Shown one piece after another: positions 6,390 through 11,995 of a stretch of 11,995 bases of DNA. Every line of letters starts with the position of its first letter. Position 1 is the first letter of the stretch. The notes beneath the pieces are model-generated. The model had not been told where the DNA came from. It did not search any database and saw only the letters and a program-made list of their open reading frames with translations. Location of the stretch: assembly GCA_030044455.1 (NCBI GenBank), contig JASHVU010000012.1, positions 1 through 11,995 of the forward strand, in the 5' to 3' direction. The stretch is from Acidobacteriaceae bacterium (GTDB taxonomy: Bacteria > Acidobacteriota > Terriglobia > Terriglobales > Acidobacteriaceae). Made by a program: the position numbers and the translations under genes.

Positions 6390-7130
6390 ATGCAGATCGA
6401 CCACACGCAGGAGTGGCTCCGGCTTACCCAGGAGTACCGCACCAAGAGCGACGAGGAATTGCTCGAACTCAATCGGGATTTTGCCGATTTAACTGAAGTT
6501 GCCCAGCAGATTCTTGCAGCCGAATTGCGCAGCCGCGGGCTGGACAGGAAGATCGCAGAGGCAAGAGACGCGGCCGCGTCAAAGGACCGCCTCTGGGCAA
6601 AGCGCGAAGTCTCGCCGATGCATGAGCGTGCCGCTGCAGCCATGCGGTCCGATCCGTCCCATTCGAAATCGATTGATCCCGTGCCCGATGACGATGGGAG
6701 CGATGCCGAAGACGATCCGCCGTATGACTACACCTGGAAAACAATGTTCTTGGAAGGAATGGAATACGATCAGGCCTGGCAGATCCAGGAAGTGCTGCGC
6801 CGCGCCGGGATCGAGAGCTGGCTGGAGCGGCCCGGCGAACAAAGCGCTGTTCCTTTCGTCGAAGCGGGGATGGGCGACCTGCGTGTCCTCGTCGCCGCCG
6901 ACGAGCTCGATCGCGCCCGGGCGATCATTGCCAACCCCATCCCGCAAGACATCATTGATGAGTCGCACGAGACCGTGCCCGAGTTCGAAGCACCTCGCTG
7001 TCCTGGGTGCGGCGCAGAGGACCCCGTACTCGAATCTGCGGAGCCGATGAACGCGTGGAAATGCGAAATCTGCGGAAGGGAATGGTCCGATGCGGCGAGC
7101 GATTCGCGACAGTCCGGACCCTTTACCTGA
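6390..7130 (+). CDS. DUF2007-like protein with C-terminal zinc ribbon
   Basis: The 246-residue protein has three parts. Residues about 1-55 are a helical segment (QEWLRLTQEYRTKSDEELLELNRDF) ending in AAELRSRGL. Residues about 58-110 are an acidic, low-complexity linker. Residues about 120-190 match the DUF2007 'putative signal transducing protein' pattern: a helix over AWQIQEVLRRAGIESWLE, strands with FVEAGMGDLRVLVAADELDRARAIIAN. The C-terminus is a four-cysteine zinc ribbon, C204-x2-C207 and C225-x2-C228 (CPGCG, CEICG). ATG 6390 is preferred over an in-frame ATG at 6306 because the earlier one would put the palindrome at 6313-6352 inside the gene. No Shine-Dalgarno precedes 6390, but TATACT at 6377-6382 could drive a leaderless transcript. 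The cellular role is unknown. Confidence 0.85.
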   Translation: MQIDHTQEWLRLTQEYRTKSDEELLELNRDFADLTEVAQQILAAELRSRGLDRKIAEARDAAASKDRLWAKREVSPMHERAAAAMRSDPSHSKSIDPVPDDDGSDAEDDPPYDYTWKTMFLEGMEYDQAWQIQEVLRRAGIESWLERPGEQSAVPFVEAGMGDLRVLVAADELDRARAIIANPIPQDIIDESHETVPEFEAPRCPGCGAEDPVLESAEPMNAWKCEICGREWSDAASDSRQSGPFT

Positions 7131-7140
7131 ATAGGTGCCA

Positions 7141-7176
7141 GAAACGGAAAGAGCCGCCCGGCAACAGGGCAGCTCT
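7141..7176 (-). terminator. Putative intrinsic terminator of the small RNA
   Basis: Stem AGAGCTGCCC / GGGCGGCTCT (7176-7167 with 7159-7150) has ten pairs including one G.U and a 7-base loop. It is followed on the minus strand by a U-rich but interrupted tail (UU CCG UUU, 7149-7142). The strong GC stem supports termination; the broken U-tract lowers confidence. Confidence 0.5.
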
Positions 7177-7227
7177 ATCCTCAGGGAGAATAGTTCCAAC
7201 GGAGGCAAGCCATCAGAACTTTCTGGC
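7141..7227 (-). ncRNA. Predicted three-hairpin small RNA of unknown family
   Basis: On the minus strand the sequence after the promoter folds into three consecutive hairpins. Hairpin 1 pairs 7220-7210 with 7192-7202 (11 pairs, loop CUUGCCU). Hairpin 2 pairs 7193-7186 with 7182-7175 (8 pairs, loop CCU). Hairpin 3 pairs 7176-7167 with 7159-7150 (10 pairs, loop UGUUGCC) and is followed by UU, CCG and UUU. Neighbouring hairpins share one or two bases, so ends may shift. Five pairs (7215/7197, 7214/7198, 7212/7200, 7189/7179 and 7171/7155) are G.U in this direction and A.C mismatches in the other, which argues for minus-strand transcription. An alternative 8-bp helix, 7137-7144 with 7220-7227, would close the whole unit if transcription passes the terminator. 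No long reading frame is present. I do not recognise it as 6S, SRP RNA, tmRNA or a riboswitch. Confidence 0.62.
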
Positions 7228-7230
7228 TGC

Positions 7231-7259
7231 ATAGTAGGTGTGGGGGAAGGCAGTGTCAA
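7231..7259 (-). promoter_or_regulatory. Strong sigma-70-type promoter for the small RNA
   Basis: On the minus strand TTGACA (7259-7254) is a perfect -35 box and TACTAT (7236-7231) a four-of-six -10 box, separated by exactly 17 bases. The A/T-rich stretch 7261-7307 immediately upstream resembles an UP element. The predicted start, about 7224-7227, falls at the first bases of the structured RNA. No coding gene lies downstream in this direction; transcription would run antisense into the end of the DUF2007 gene. Confidence 0.68.
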
Positions 7260-7433
7260 GGATAAATGTAGTGCAAAATAAATCCAATACAATCAATAAT
7301 TTATAAGAGCTTTTCCAGAAGGTTGCCGGTGCGTTTATTCGCCGCATCTTCGCCTTAGGTTATTCGTGGTTTTCCGCTTTTCCTCCATGTTTCTTCCGGT
7401 TTTTGTCTAGTTTTCCACAGCATTCAATACCTG

Positions 7434-8666
7434 TTAACCCGGTGGATGCGGCCCATGAATTGCTGTGGGTTTCTCTATCAGGTCTTCGCGCAATCCCACA
7501 ATCTCTTCCCGAAGGTCGAGATGGATGAACTCTTCATCGAACACCGACGACGCGGGCTTGCCACGCGCCACACGATACAGTGCCCGTCCGCCACCAAGGA
7601 AGAATCCGAGCAGGATCGCAGTCAGCGAACCGACAATGACGATCCCCGCAATTCCCTCCAGCAGCCTGGCCGTCTTCTGAACCTCAGAGGCTTGCGGCTG
7701 CCCCATCGCGGTGAGGTTGACCTCAAAGTGCACCAACTCGATCAACCGGTGACTCTCATCGGGGATGGCGTCACCGCTCACGAGAGCAACCAATACTCCG
7801 CTACGCCGCACCTCGAGCGATGCCGTGTCGGAGTCGGTAAGAGGCTTAGGCCATGGCGGCTGCGCGGCGCTGCCCGCCTTGATGTAGGCGCGAATCGCGC
7901 TCTCCTGCATCTCGGCAATTTGCGGAGTCGGGTATTCGATTACGGTAAGCGTCGCAATGCCCGAGGCCAGCGAGTAATTGGCCGTCGCCGTCTCGGCGCC
8001 CAAATCAAAGCGAACCAGTCCCGGCGGCAGAACGCCATCTGCACCCGCGTAGCCCGCCGGTCCCAGCGCATAGTGCGTGGTCTGGCCCTGCAGGTTCGCC
8101 TGCGGTAAATAACCCAGGACCGGAGGCGCAATGTCATTATTGCCGCGAGGAATTGGCAGCTTGTCTGCGATTTCTCTCAGCTCTCCTGCCGACATGGGGC
8201 CAACGTGCGAAAACGTCGCATCCACCACCGTATCGCCGCGCCAGAACAGAACCCGGTTGTTGTCTGAGGCTGCTCCGGTGCCGATCGACTCCTTTGGCCA
8301 TCCATTCTGCCGGTAGTAGGAGTACGCGCCGTAAGCGCCGCTTTCATCGGTAAAACGAAACGCCCGAATCGCGAGCGTCTCGTCTTCGCGCTTGTAGTTC
8401 GCCACGACTCCAAAGTTGAGTCCGTATTCCTTGAGCGCGGCGGCATTCGGCGGGTCCAGCGCGGTTGCGTCATGCACTGTTTTGGGGGGCTCTGAGGCAA
8501 CCCATCCGTCAAAATCGTCTGGCAGCAACGCTTCGGGCGACGGAGGAAGCGTGAGCGTGGTGGCAGCTTTTTTCTCTGCCGCAGAGGGTTGCCCAGTCTG
8601 TGACCAAACAATCTGTCCGCCGGCAAGCGCCGCAAGCAGTACCAGAAATCCAATCCGTCGCTTCAA
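7434..8666 (-). CDS. Secreted or membrane-anchored DUF6599-like protein
   Basis: The 410-residue product starts with a signal peptide (MKRRIGFLVLLAALAGGQIVWSQ). A Pro/Ala-rich stretch and a large extracytoplasmic domain with FDGWVASEPPKT, FRFTDESGAYGAYSYYRQNGW and VLFWRGDTVVDATF follow. A single hydrophobic helix at about 338-360 (IAGIVIVGSLTAILLGFFLGG) is followed by a 50-residue tail rich in acidic residues (FDEEFIHLDLREEIVGLREDL). From memory this fits the DUF6599 family of Acidobacteriota, whose function is unknown. The chosen start is TTG at 8666: GGAG lies seven bases before it and the signal peptide begins there. The frame stays open to a TTG at 8690, which lacks a ribosome binding site. 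There is no ATG at the N-terminus. The topology suggests a periplasmic domain with a short cytoplasmic C-terminus. Confidence 0.82.
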   Translation of the reverse strand: MKRRIGFLVLLAALAGGQIVWSQTGQPSAAEKKAATTLTLPPSPEALLPDDFDGWVASEPPKTVHDATALDPPNAAALKEYGLNFGVVANYKREDETLAIRAFRFTDESGAYGAYSYYRQNGWPKESIGTGAASDNNRVLFWRGDTVVDATFSHVGPMSAGELREIADKLPIPRGNNDIAPPVLGYLPQANLQGQTTHYALGPAGYAGADGVLPPGLVRFDLGAETATANYSLASGIATLTVIEYPTPQIAEMQESAIRAYIKAGSAAQPPWPKPLTDSDTASLEVRRSGVLVALVSGDAIPDESHRLIELVHFEVNLTAMGQPQASEVQKTARLLEGIAGIVIVGSLTAILLGFFLGGGRALYRVARGKPASSVFDEEFIHLDLREEIVGLREDLIEKPTAIHGPHPPG

Positions 8667-8764
8667 TACTCTTCTCCGCCACACGCCCAACTGCGGACTC
8701 GCTTTGAGCGCACGCAGTGGGGTTCTTTCTCAGGGTACACGCTTGGCGCTGACGTTCGCTGTAG

Positions 8765-8798
8765 CGCGGCCCTCTACATTGGACACGCGGAGGCCGCG
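8765..8798. repeat. GC-rich inverted repeat between two minus-strand genes
   Basis: CGCGGCC (8765-8771) pairs exactly with GGCCGCG (8792-8798); TC (8773-8774) and GA (8790-8791) extend the stem across a bulged C. It lies 32 bases after the stop codon of the membrane-protein gene. There is no T-run in the minus direction, so termination, if any, would not be of the intrinsic kind. Confidence 0.4.
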
Positions 8799-8829
8799 GA
8801 ATGTTCCTGAGCAGTGAGGCGCGGCCGGC

Positions 8830-9888
8830 TCAATCGGCGGGTGAGCCCATGACGGCAGCGGGCGGAGGGGGATCGAGGAGGTTGCCGAGAGCGGGGTAGC
8901 GGCCGCCGTAGAAAACGAGCGCGTATTCCCGAATGCCGGTGCTGAGTGGCCCTCCGAGGCAGATGCCGGCCAGCAACGCAAAGGCGAAGGCGACAACCCC
9001 GAAGAAGACCTGGAAGATGATACCGACCACGAACGCAGCGCCCGTGGAGCCGGAGAAGGCCGAGTGAAGGGAGTACTCAATGACTGCGATTGTACCGGCC
9101 AGGATGAGTCCGGGAATGAGCAGCACGAGGAAGACACCGATGGCCGCAATGATCGGCAGGACGATGCGAAACAGCGCGTAAACAAAGAACTGCCGCTTCT
9201 CAGCGATGATTGAGGCCCAGGCGCGGGCGAAGGCTTCGGCGGAGGATGCGTTATCGAGCGCAAAATGGGGAAGCATGAAATCGCGCAGAAGGATGTCGGC
9301 CACAAACGCGGCCAGCGCAAGTAGAAGGATGATGGGAATCATGGGGAGAACCAGGGCGATCAGTATGCCCCAGTTGGGTTGACCGCCGGGTGGGATGGAA
9401 TGAAACACGCGCCAGAATCCGGCCACGAAGGGAAGGGCGATTAAGACAATCAGCAAGAACGAGAGGATTCCAATGACAACATTGAGCCAGAAAAAGCGCG
9501 TGGCCTGCGATTGATAAAGGCGCCAACCGGGCGCAATCCGAGTGGTCTTCTGGACCAGGCAATGAAAGAAAGCAAAACGCAGCCGCGTGATGAGATAGAA
9601 AATCACGATCGAGATCAACAGGACCAGCAGAGAGGCCGCTACAATCACTGCGATCCATTCCGGCTTGATGTCATGGAGCGAATTGATTTCCGGGCCCTGG
9701 GGGTACACATGAGCGCCGTGGCTGGAACCAGTGTTGTGATTGAAATGGGAGTTGCTCCCGATGCCCTCGGTGATCAAGGCGACCAGGCCGAGCTTGAGGA
9801 ACGTGCCCCATCGGAATGGCCTGAAGAGGAAGTCCCTGGTGCGTTGAACCGCAAACGAAACCGAATCCGCCGCTGAGATGGCGCGCAT
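8830..9888 (-). CDS. Polytopic membrane protein of unknown function
   Basis: The 352-residue protein has about six long hydrophobic segments, including WIAVIVAASLLVLLISIVIF, FFWLNVVIGILSFLLIVLIA, ILIALVLPMIPIILLLALAA, IVLPIIAAIGVFLVLLIPGL and GIIFQVFFGVVAFAFALLAG. A short N-terminal region ends in FLFRPFRWGTFLKLG. A histidine/asparagine-rich extramembrane stretch (NSHFNHNTGSSHGAH) follows the first weakly hydrophobic segment, and the C-terminus is proline-rich (LLDPPPPAAV). No catalytic motif is visible. The overall pattern, with FARAWASI between helices, resembles DUF4013/DUF7544-like or GDPD-membrane-domain proteins, but I cannot assign it. ATG 9888 is preferred because AAAGG lies six bases upstream; an in-frame GTG at 9936 would add 16 polar residues. 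The DUF6599-like gene follows after 163 bases on the same strand, so they may be cotranscribed. Confidence 0.75.
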   Translation of the reverse strand: MRAISAADSVSFAVQRTRDFLFRPFRWGTFLKLGLVALITEGIGSNSHFNHNTGSSHGAHVYPQGPEINSLHDIKPEWIAVIVAASLLVLLISIVIFYLITRLRFAFFHCLVQKTTRIAPGWRLYQSQATRFFWLNVVIGILSFLLIVLIALPFVAGFWRVFHSIPPGGQPNWGILIALVLPMIPIILLLALAAFVADILLRDFMLPHFALDNASSAEAFARAWASIIAEKRQFFVYALFRIVLPIIAAIGVFLVLLIPGLILAGTIAVIEYSLHSAFSGSTGAAFVVGIIFQVFFGVVAFAFALLAGICLGGPLSTGIREYALVFYGGRYPALGNLLDPPPPAAVMGSPAD

Positions 9889-9920
9889 AAGAGACCTTTC
9901 CGAGTCGGTACCAAGGGCCT

Positions 9921-9992
9921 GATCCTGACGGCCCACGTTACAAAAGAACTACGCAACTATTATGCGCGTAGTTCCGAGGCAGGGTCAGGATC
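9921..9992. repeat. Nested inverted repeat around the terminator hairpin
   Basis: GATCCTGAC (9921-9929) and GTCAGGATC (9984-9992) form a perfect 9-bp outer inverted repeat. The 9+9 bp hairpin at 9946-9974 lies inside it. The right outer arm overlaps the last codons of the methyltransferase-like gene. The architecture (outer arms, spacer, inner hairpin) parallels the repeat at 1106-1214, though the sequences differ. Confidence 0.5.
9941..9974 (-). terminator. Intrinsic terminator after the methyltransferase-like gene
   Basis: On the minus strand GAACTACGC (9974-9966) pairs perfectly with GCGTAGTTC (9954-9946) across an 11-base loop, and TTTT (9945-9942) follows at once. It sits 10 bases after the stop codon of the upstream gene, so it would end the trmFO/methyltransferase-like transcript and insulate the next gene. 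Confidence 0.68.
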
Positions 9993-10491
9993 CGCCATTC
10001 CATGGCGTGAGCCGCGGCAACCATCGCGGGACGTTGCGCTTGTAGTCGGCGTATTCCGGCCCATGGCGTTTGGCAAGCGCCCGTTCCTCATAAAGGCATA
10101 CGAACAGATGGAAACCGATCCATGCCAGAACCAGCTCCAAAACCAGGTCCACGCTGCGAAAAAGGGCAGCCTCAGCCGCAAGGCTGGCCATCACGCCCAC
10201 ATACATCGGGTTGCGCACGTAGCGATAGGCTCCGGTCACCACCAGGTGTTCGGTCGCTGATGTCGGAACCAGCGTGCCTTTGCCTATGCGAACGAAGCGC
10301 GCGGTTGACTCGAGCAAAGGCGCGATGCCTGCAGCAATCGCCACGCATGCCAGCAGTTCCTGCCAGCGCGGCTCATGCGCATGAATGCGAAATCGCGTCA
10401 GCCAATAAGGGACGTAGACCAGCAGAATCGCCGGTCCGCCAAAGAGGATGAACAGGATCGAAATCATCGCGTTTTTGCGCTTCGACCGCAT
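9985..10491 (-). CDS. Isoprenylcysteine carboxyl methyltransferase-like (ICMT/PEMT family) membrane protein
   Basis: The 168-residue protein has hydrophobic helices at about 8-30, 44-61 and 97-133 and the hallmark C-terminal half of the ICMT/PEMT superfamily. That half comprises GAYRYVRNPMYVGV at 87-100, with the RNPMY motif that contributes to the SAM site, then YEERAL at 134-139 and HGPEYADYKRNVPRWLP at 143-159. Such proteins methylate lipids or prenylated or small lipophilic acceptors at the membrane using SAM; bacterial members rarely have a known substrate. The ATG at 10491 has a purine-rich GAGAGAG about five bases upstream. An internal ATG at 10467 has no ribosome binding site. It follows trmFO by 76 bases on the same strand and is followed by a terminator, suggesting they are cotranscribed. 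Confidence 0.87.
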   Translation of the reverse strand: MRSKRKNAMISILFILFGGPAILLVYVPYWLTRFRIHAHEPRWQELLACVAIAAGIAPLLESTARFVRIGKGTLVPTSATEHLVVTGAYRYVRNPMYVGVMASLAAEAALFRSVDLVLELVLAWIGFHLFVCLYEERALAKRHGPEYADYKRNVPRWLPRLTPWNGGS

Positions 10492-10567
10492 GCTTGCTCT
10501 CTCGCGAACACCTATTCTTACGCTGGGGGCATGGTGTGCGTTTCAAATAAGCGGCTGGGGTGTGCGA

Positions 10568-11995
10568 TCACACTTTACTGAGCGCGCGGGTGTGCCACGC
10601 GCCAAGCGCCTCAAGCGCCCGCTCACACTGCATCCGGTGACGCTCTTTTTTGTCGCGAACCCGCTGGCGCGTCTCTTCGTCGAGAGGCTCCAGAAGGTCG
10701 AAGGTTATGTTGGCCGGCTGAAAATCTTTTGCATCGGCGTGGGTGATGTAGTGCACCAGCGAACCGAGAGCCGTGGCTCGTGGAACGGGCACCGGCTCGT
10801 CCCCTCGCGCGAGAGCGGCGGCGTAGATGCCGGCAAGCATTCCCGTGGCGATGGATTCGGTGTAGCCCTCGACGCCGGAGATCTGGCCGGCGAAAAGGAT
10901 GGGGTGGGAAAGAGCAAATACAGGTCTTTCGACCTCGTGCGTCGGCTGCGCCGTCGCGCTCCGGTCAGGATGACTATCGTGGATGGGGGCGCCGGGCGCG
11001 GTCTTGAGCCGCAGCGTCTGGTCGAGCAGTGCAGGGGCGCAGATATACGTGTTGCGATGGATCTGCCCGTAGCGCAGAAATCGCGCATTCTCGAGGCCCG
11101 GAATCAGCCGCAGCACCCGCGCCTGGTCACCCCATTTCAGGTGGTTCTGGAAGCCGACCAGGTTGTAGCTTGAGGCGCGCAGGTTCTCTTTGCGCAGCTG
11201 CACCACCGCCCACGCGTTCTTGCCGGTTCTGGGATCACGCAGGCCCACGGGCTTCATGGGCCCGAAGCGCAACGTATCTCGCCCGCGGCGGGCCAGTACC
11301 TCAATCGGCAGGCAGCCTTCGAAATAGTCGAGCTTTTCCCACTCTTTTGCTTCCGCCGCCTCCGCCGCAAGCAGAGCATCATAAAAGCGGTCATACTCAT
11401 CGCGGTTCATCGGGCAGTTAATGTAGTCTGCGGTCCCCTTGTCCCAGCGCGCCGCAAAATACACGTGCTCCATGTCGATGGTTTCGGCGTCCACGATGGG
11501 CGAAATCGAATCGTAAAATGCCAGGTGACCCGAACCCGTGAGCCGCTCAATCTCTTTGCTCAACGCATCAGAGGTCAAAGGCCCAGTGGCCACAATCGTG
11601 TGCTTCGCACCGTTTTCGTTTTGGCACTTCGTGCCGTTGTCGCATTGGTCGAGAGAAGTGACTTCTTCTCGAATCACGCGAATCCGTGGCTCGGCTGCAA
11701 TGGCCTCGCTGATTTTGCGCGAAAACTCCACGCGGTCAACGGCCAGCGCGTGTCCTGCGGGGACGGCCGTCTCGTCGGCAATCCTGAGCAAGGCCGAGCC
11801 CAGCCTGCGCATTTCCTGCTTCAGCAGCCAGGGTGCAGTCCATTGTGACTCGCTTTTCAAGGAATTGGAACAGACCAGCTCGCCGAAATCGGTGGTCTGG
11901 TGTGCGGGCGTCAGCAGCGGTTTGCCGTCGACCACCCGGCGCATTTCATAGAGATCCACCTGGCAGCCCAGCCGCGCCGCGGTCAGCGCCGCTTC
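10568..11995 (-). CDS. trmFO: TrmFO, folate-dependent tRNA (uracil-5-)-methyltransferase (N-terminus cut by window edge)
   Basis: TrmFO is a flavoprotein that makes 5-methyluridine at position 54 of the tRNA T loop, using methylenetetrahydrofolate and FAD. The 475 visible residues begin at the edge with EAALTAARLGCQVDLYEMR, the end of the first Rossmann unit; the GxGxxG strand lies outside the window. ELVCSNSLKS around visible residue 42 and DYINCPMNRDEYDRFYDAL around 194 carry the two conserved cysteines of the family. IVATGPLTSDAL, NLVGFQNHLKWGDQ, RYGQIHRNTYI and LFAGQISGVEGYTESIA are the other signature blocks. Two insertions break the usual spacing: about visible residues 119-132 (11600-11641) and about 332-362 (10910-11002). 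Both lie on palindromic DNA. The reading frame is intact, so the enzyme is probably functional. The C-terminus is longer than the usual end near NITFDLLEPL. Confidence 0.95.
   Translation of the reverse strand, partial: EAALTAARLGCQVDLYEMRRVVDGKPLLTPAHQTTDFGELVCSNSLKSESQWTAPWLLKQEMRRLGSALLRIADETAVPAGHALAVDRVEFSRKISEAIAAEPRIRVIREEVTSLDQCDNGTKCQNENGAKHTIVATGPLTSDALSKEIERLTGSGHLAFYDSISPIVDAETIDMEHVYFAARWDKGTADYINCPMNRDEYDRFYDALLAAEAAEAKEWEKLDYFEGCLPIEVLARRGRDTLRFGPMKPVGLRDPRTGKNAWAVVQLRKENLRASSYNLVGFQNHLKWGDQARVLRLIPGLENARFLRYGQIHRNTYICAPALLDQTLRLKTAPGAPIHDSHPDRSATAQPTHEVERPVFALSHPILFAGQISGVEGYTESIATGMLAGIYAAALARGDEPVPVPRATALGSLVHYITHADAKDFQPANITFDLLEPLDEETRQRVRDKKERHRMQCERALEALGAWHTRALSKV
10910..11002 (-). 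repeat. Repeat-like in-frame insertion inside trmFO
   Basis: This segment encodes the extra peptide between LLDQTLRLK and ILFAGQISGVEGY; in ordinary TrmFO proteins those blocks are nearly adjacent. On the minus strand it contains GTCATCCTGACCGGAGC and, further on, AGGTC-GAAA-GACCT (10935-10922), a perfect 5-bp stem with a GNRA-type loop, then GTATTTGC. From memory this resembles the abundant intergenic GTCATCCTGAGCGAAGC...GACCTGCAT repeats of many bacteria including Acidobacteriota. The exact boundaries are approximate. Confidence 0.5.
11600..11641 (-). repeat. Twin short palindromes in an in-frame insertion of trmFO
   Basis: On the plus strand GTGC-TTC-GCAC (11600-11610) and GGCAC-TTC-GTGCC (11623-11635) are two perfect hairpins, both with the loop TTC (GAA on the minus strand). 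They span 14 residues (DNGTKCQNENGAKH) inserted just before the conserved IVATGPLTS block. The peptide contains a small internal repeat, NGTK/NGAK, consistent with local duplication. Confidence 0.5.

Larger units (their letters stand above)
7131..7433. other. Intergenic region holding a small RNA gene
   Basis: This 303-base gap lies between convergent coding genes. Its left part (7137-7259) contains the predicted minus-strand RNA and its promoter. Bases 7261-7307 are about 79 percent A+T and sit directly upstream of the -35 box. From about 7359 to 7413 the plus strand is pyrimidine-rich with repeated TTTTCC and TTCC motifs and no evident gene or hairpin. The stop codon of the DUF6599-like gene (TAA) begins on the minus strand at 7436. 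Confidence 0.6.

Noticed and set aside
7150..7227. A plus-strand riboswitch (for example GEMM-like) downstream of the DUF2007 gene
   Set aside because: The plus-strand fold has five A.C mismatches that become G.U on the minus strand, the promoter is on the minus strand, and no plus-strand gene follows. The GEMM core motifs are not present.
7411..7419. DnaA-box-like TTTTCCACA
   Set aside because: It is a single one-mismatch site in a TTTTCC-rich tract and is not clustered, so chance is a sufficient explanation.
8667..8690. TTG at 8690 as start of the DUF6599-like protein
   Set aside because: It has no ribosome binding site and would put eight mostly basic residues ahead of a normal signal peptide; TTG 8666 has GGAG at a good distance.
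10560..10573. Hairpin GTGTG-CGAT-CACAC overlapping the trmFO stop codon as a terminator
   Set aside because: The stem is only five pairs and no U-tract follows, so read-through into the methyltransferase-like gene is more likely.

Overview
The window looks like a chromosomal segment from a moderately GC-rich member of the Acidobacteriota, most likely class Terriglobia. This rests on gene content judged from memory: a MerR-type HTH fused to TPRs, a DUF2007 protein with a C-terminal zinc ribbon, a DUF6599-like secreted protein, TrmFO, and many intergenic palindromes. No marker gene settles the taxonomy. There is no phage, transposase, CRISPR array or plasmid function.

Layout. Positions 25-888 (+) encode a WaaE/KdtX-like family 2 glycosyltransferase. 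A 454-base gap with nested inverted repeats follows. A MerR-HTH/TPR protein (1343-2272, -) is divergent from a 1049-residue PAS-PAS-PAS-PAS-GGDEF-EAL-CZB protein (2580-5729, +). They share a 307-base intergenic region holding a 9+9 bp palindrome and two DnaA-box-like sites. tRNA-Thr(CGT) lies at 5835-5910 (-) with its own promoter. Next come a small two-helix membrane protein (6012-6263, +), a strong palindrome (6313-6352) and a DUF2007/zinc-ribbon protein (6390-7130, +). Four minus-strand genes fill the right side: a DUF6599-like protein, a polytopic membrane protein, an isoprenylcysteine methyltransferase-like membrane protein, and TrmFO, which runs off the right edge.

The best candidate for something undescribed is a small RNA gene at about 7141-7227 on the minus strand. 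It has a perfect TTGACA -35 box, a 17-bp spacer, a TACTAT -10 box and an A/T-rich tract upstream. The transcript would fold into three consecutive hairpins, the last resembling a terminator. Five positions in the stems pair as G.U only if the minus strand is transcribed; on the plus strand they are A.C mismatches.

Two other points stand out. The c-di-GMP enzyme appears to have both catalytic domains intact, a GGDEF inhibitory site, and a C-terminal zinc-binding CZB domain whose Cys/His spacing matches that of E. coli DgcZ. TrmFO carries two in-frame insertions that coincide with palindromic DNA, suggesting repeat elements have colonised an essential-type tRNA modification gene.

The genes form no single pathway. 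The likely transcription units are trmFO with the methyltransferase-like gene (76-base gap, then a terminator), and possibly the membrane protein with the DUF6599-like gene.
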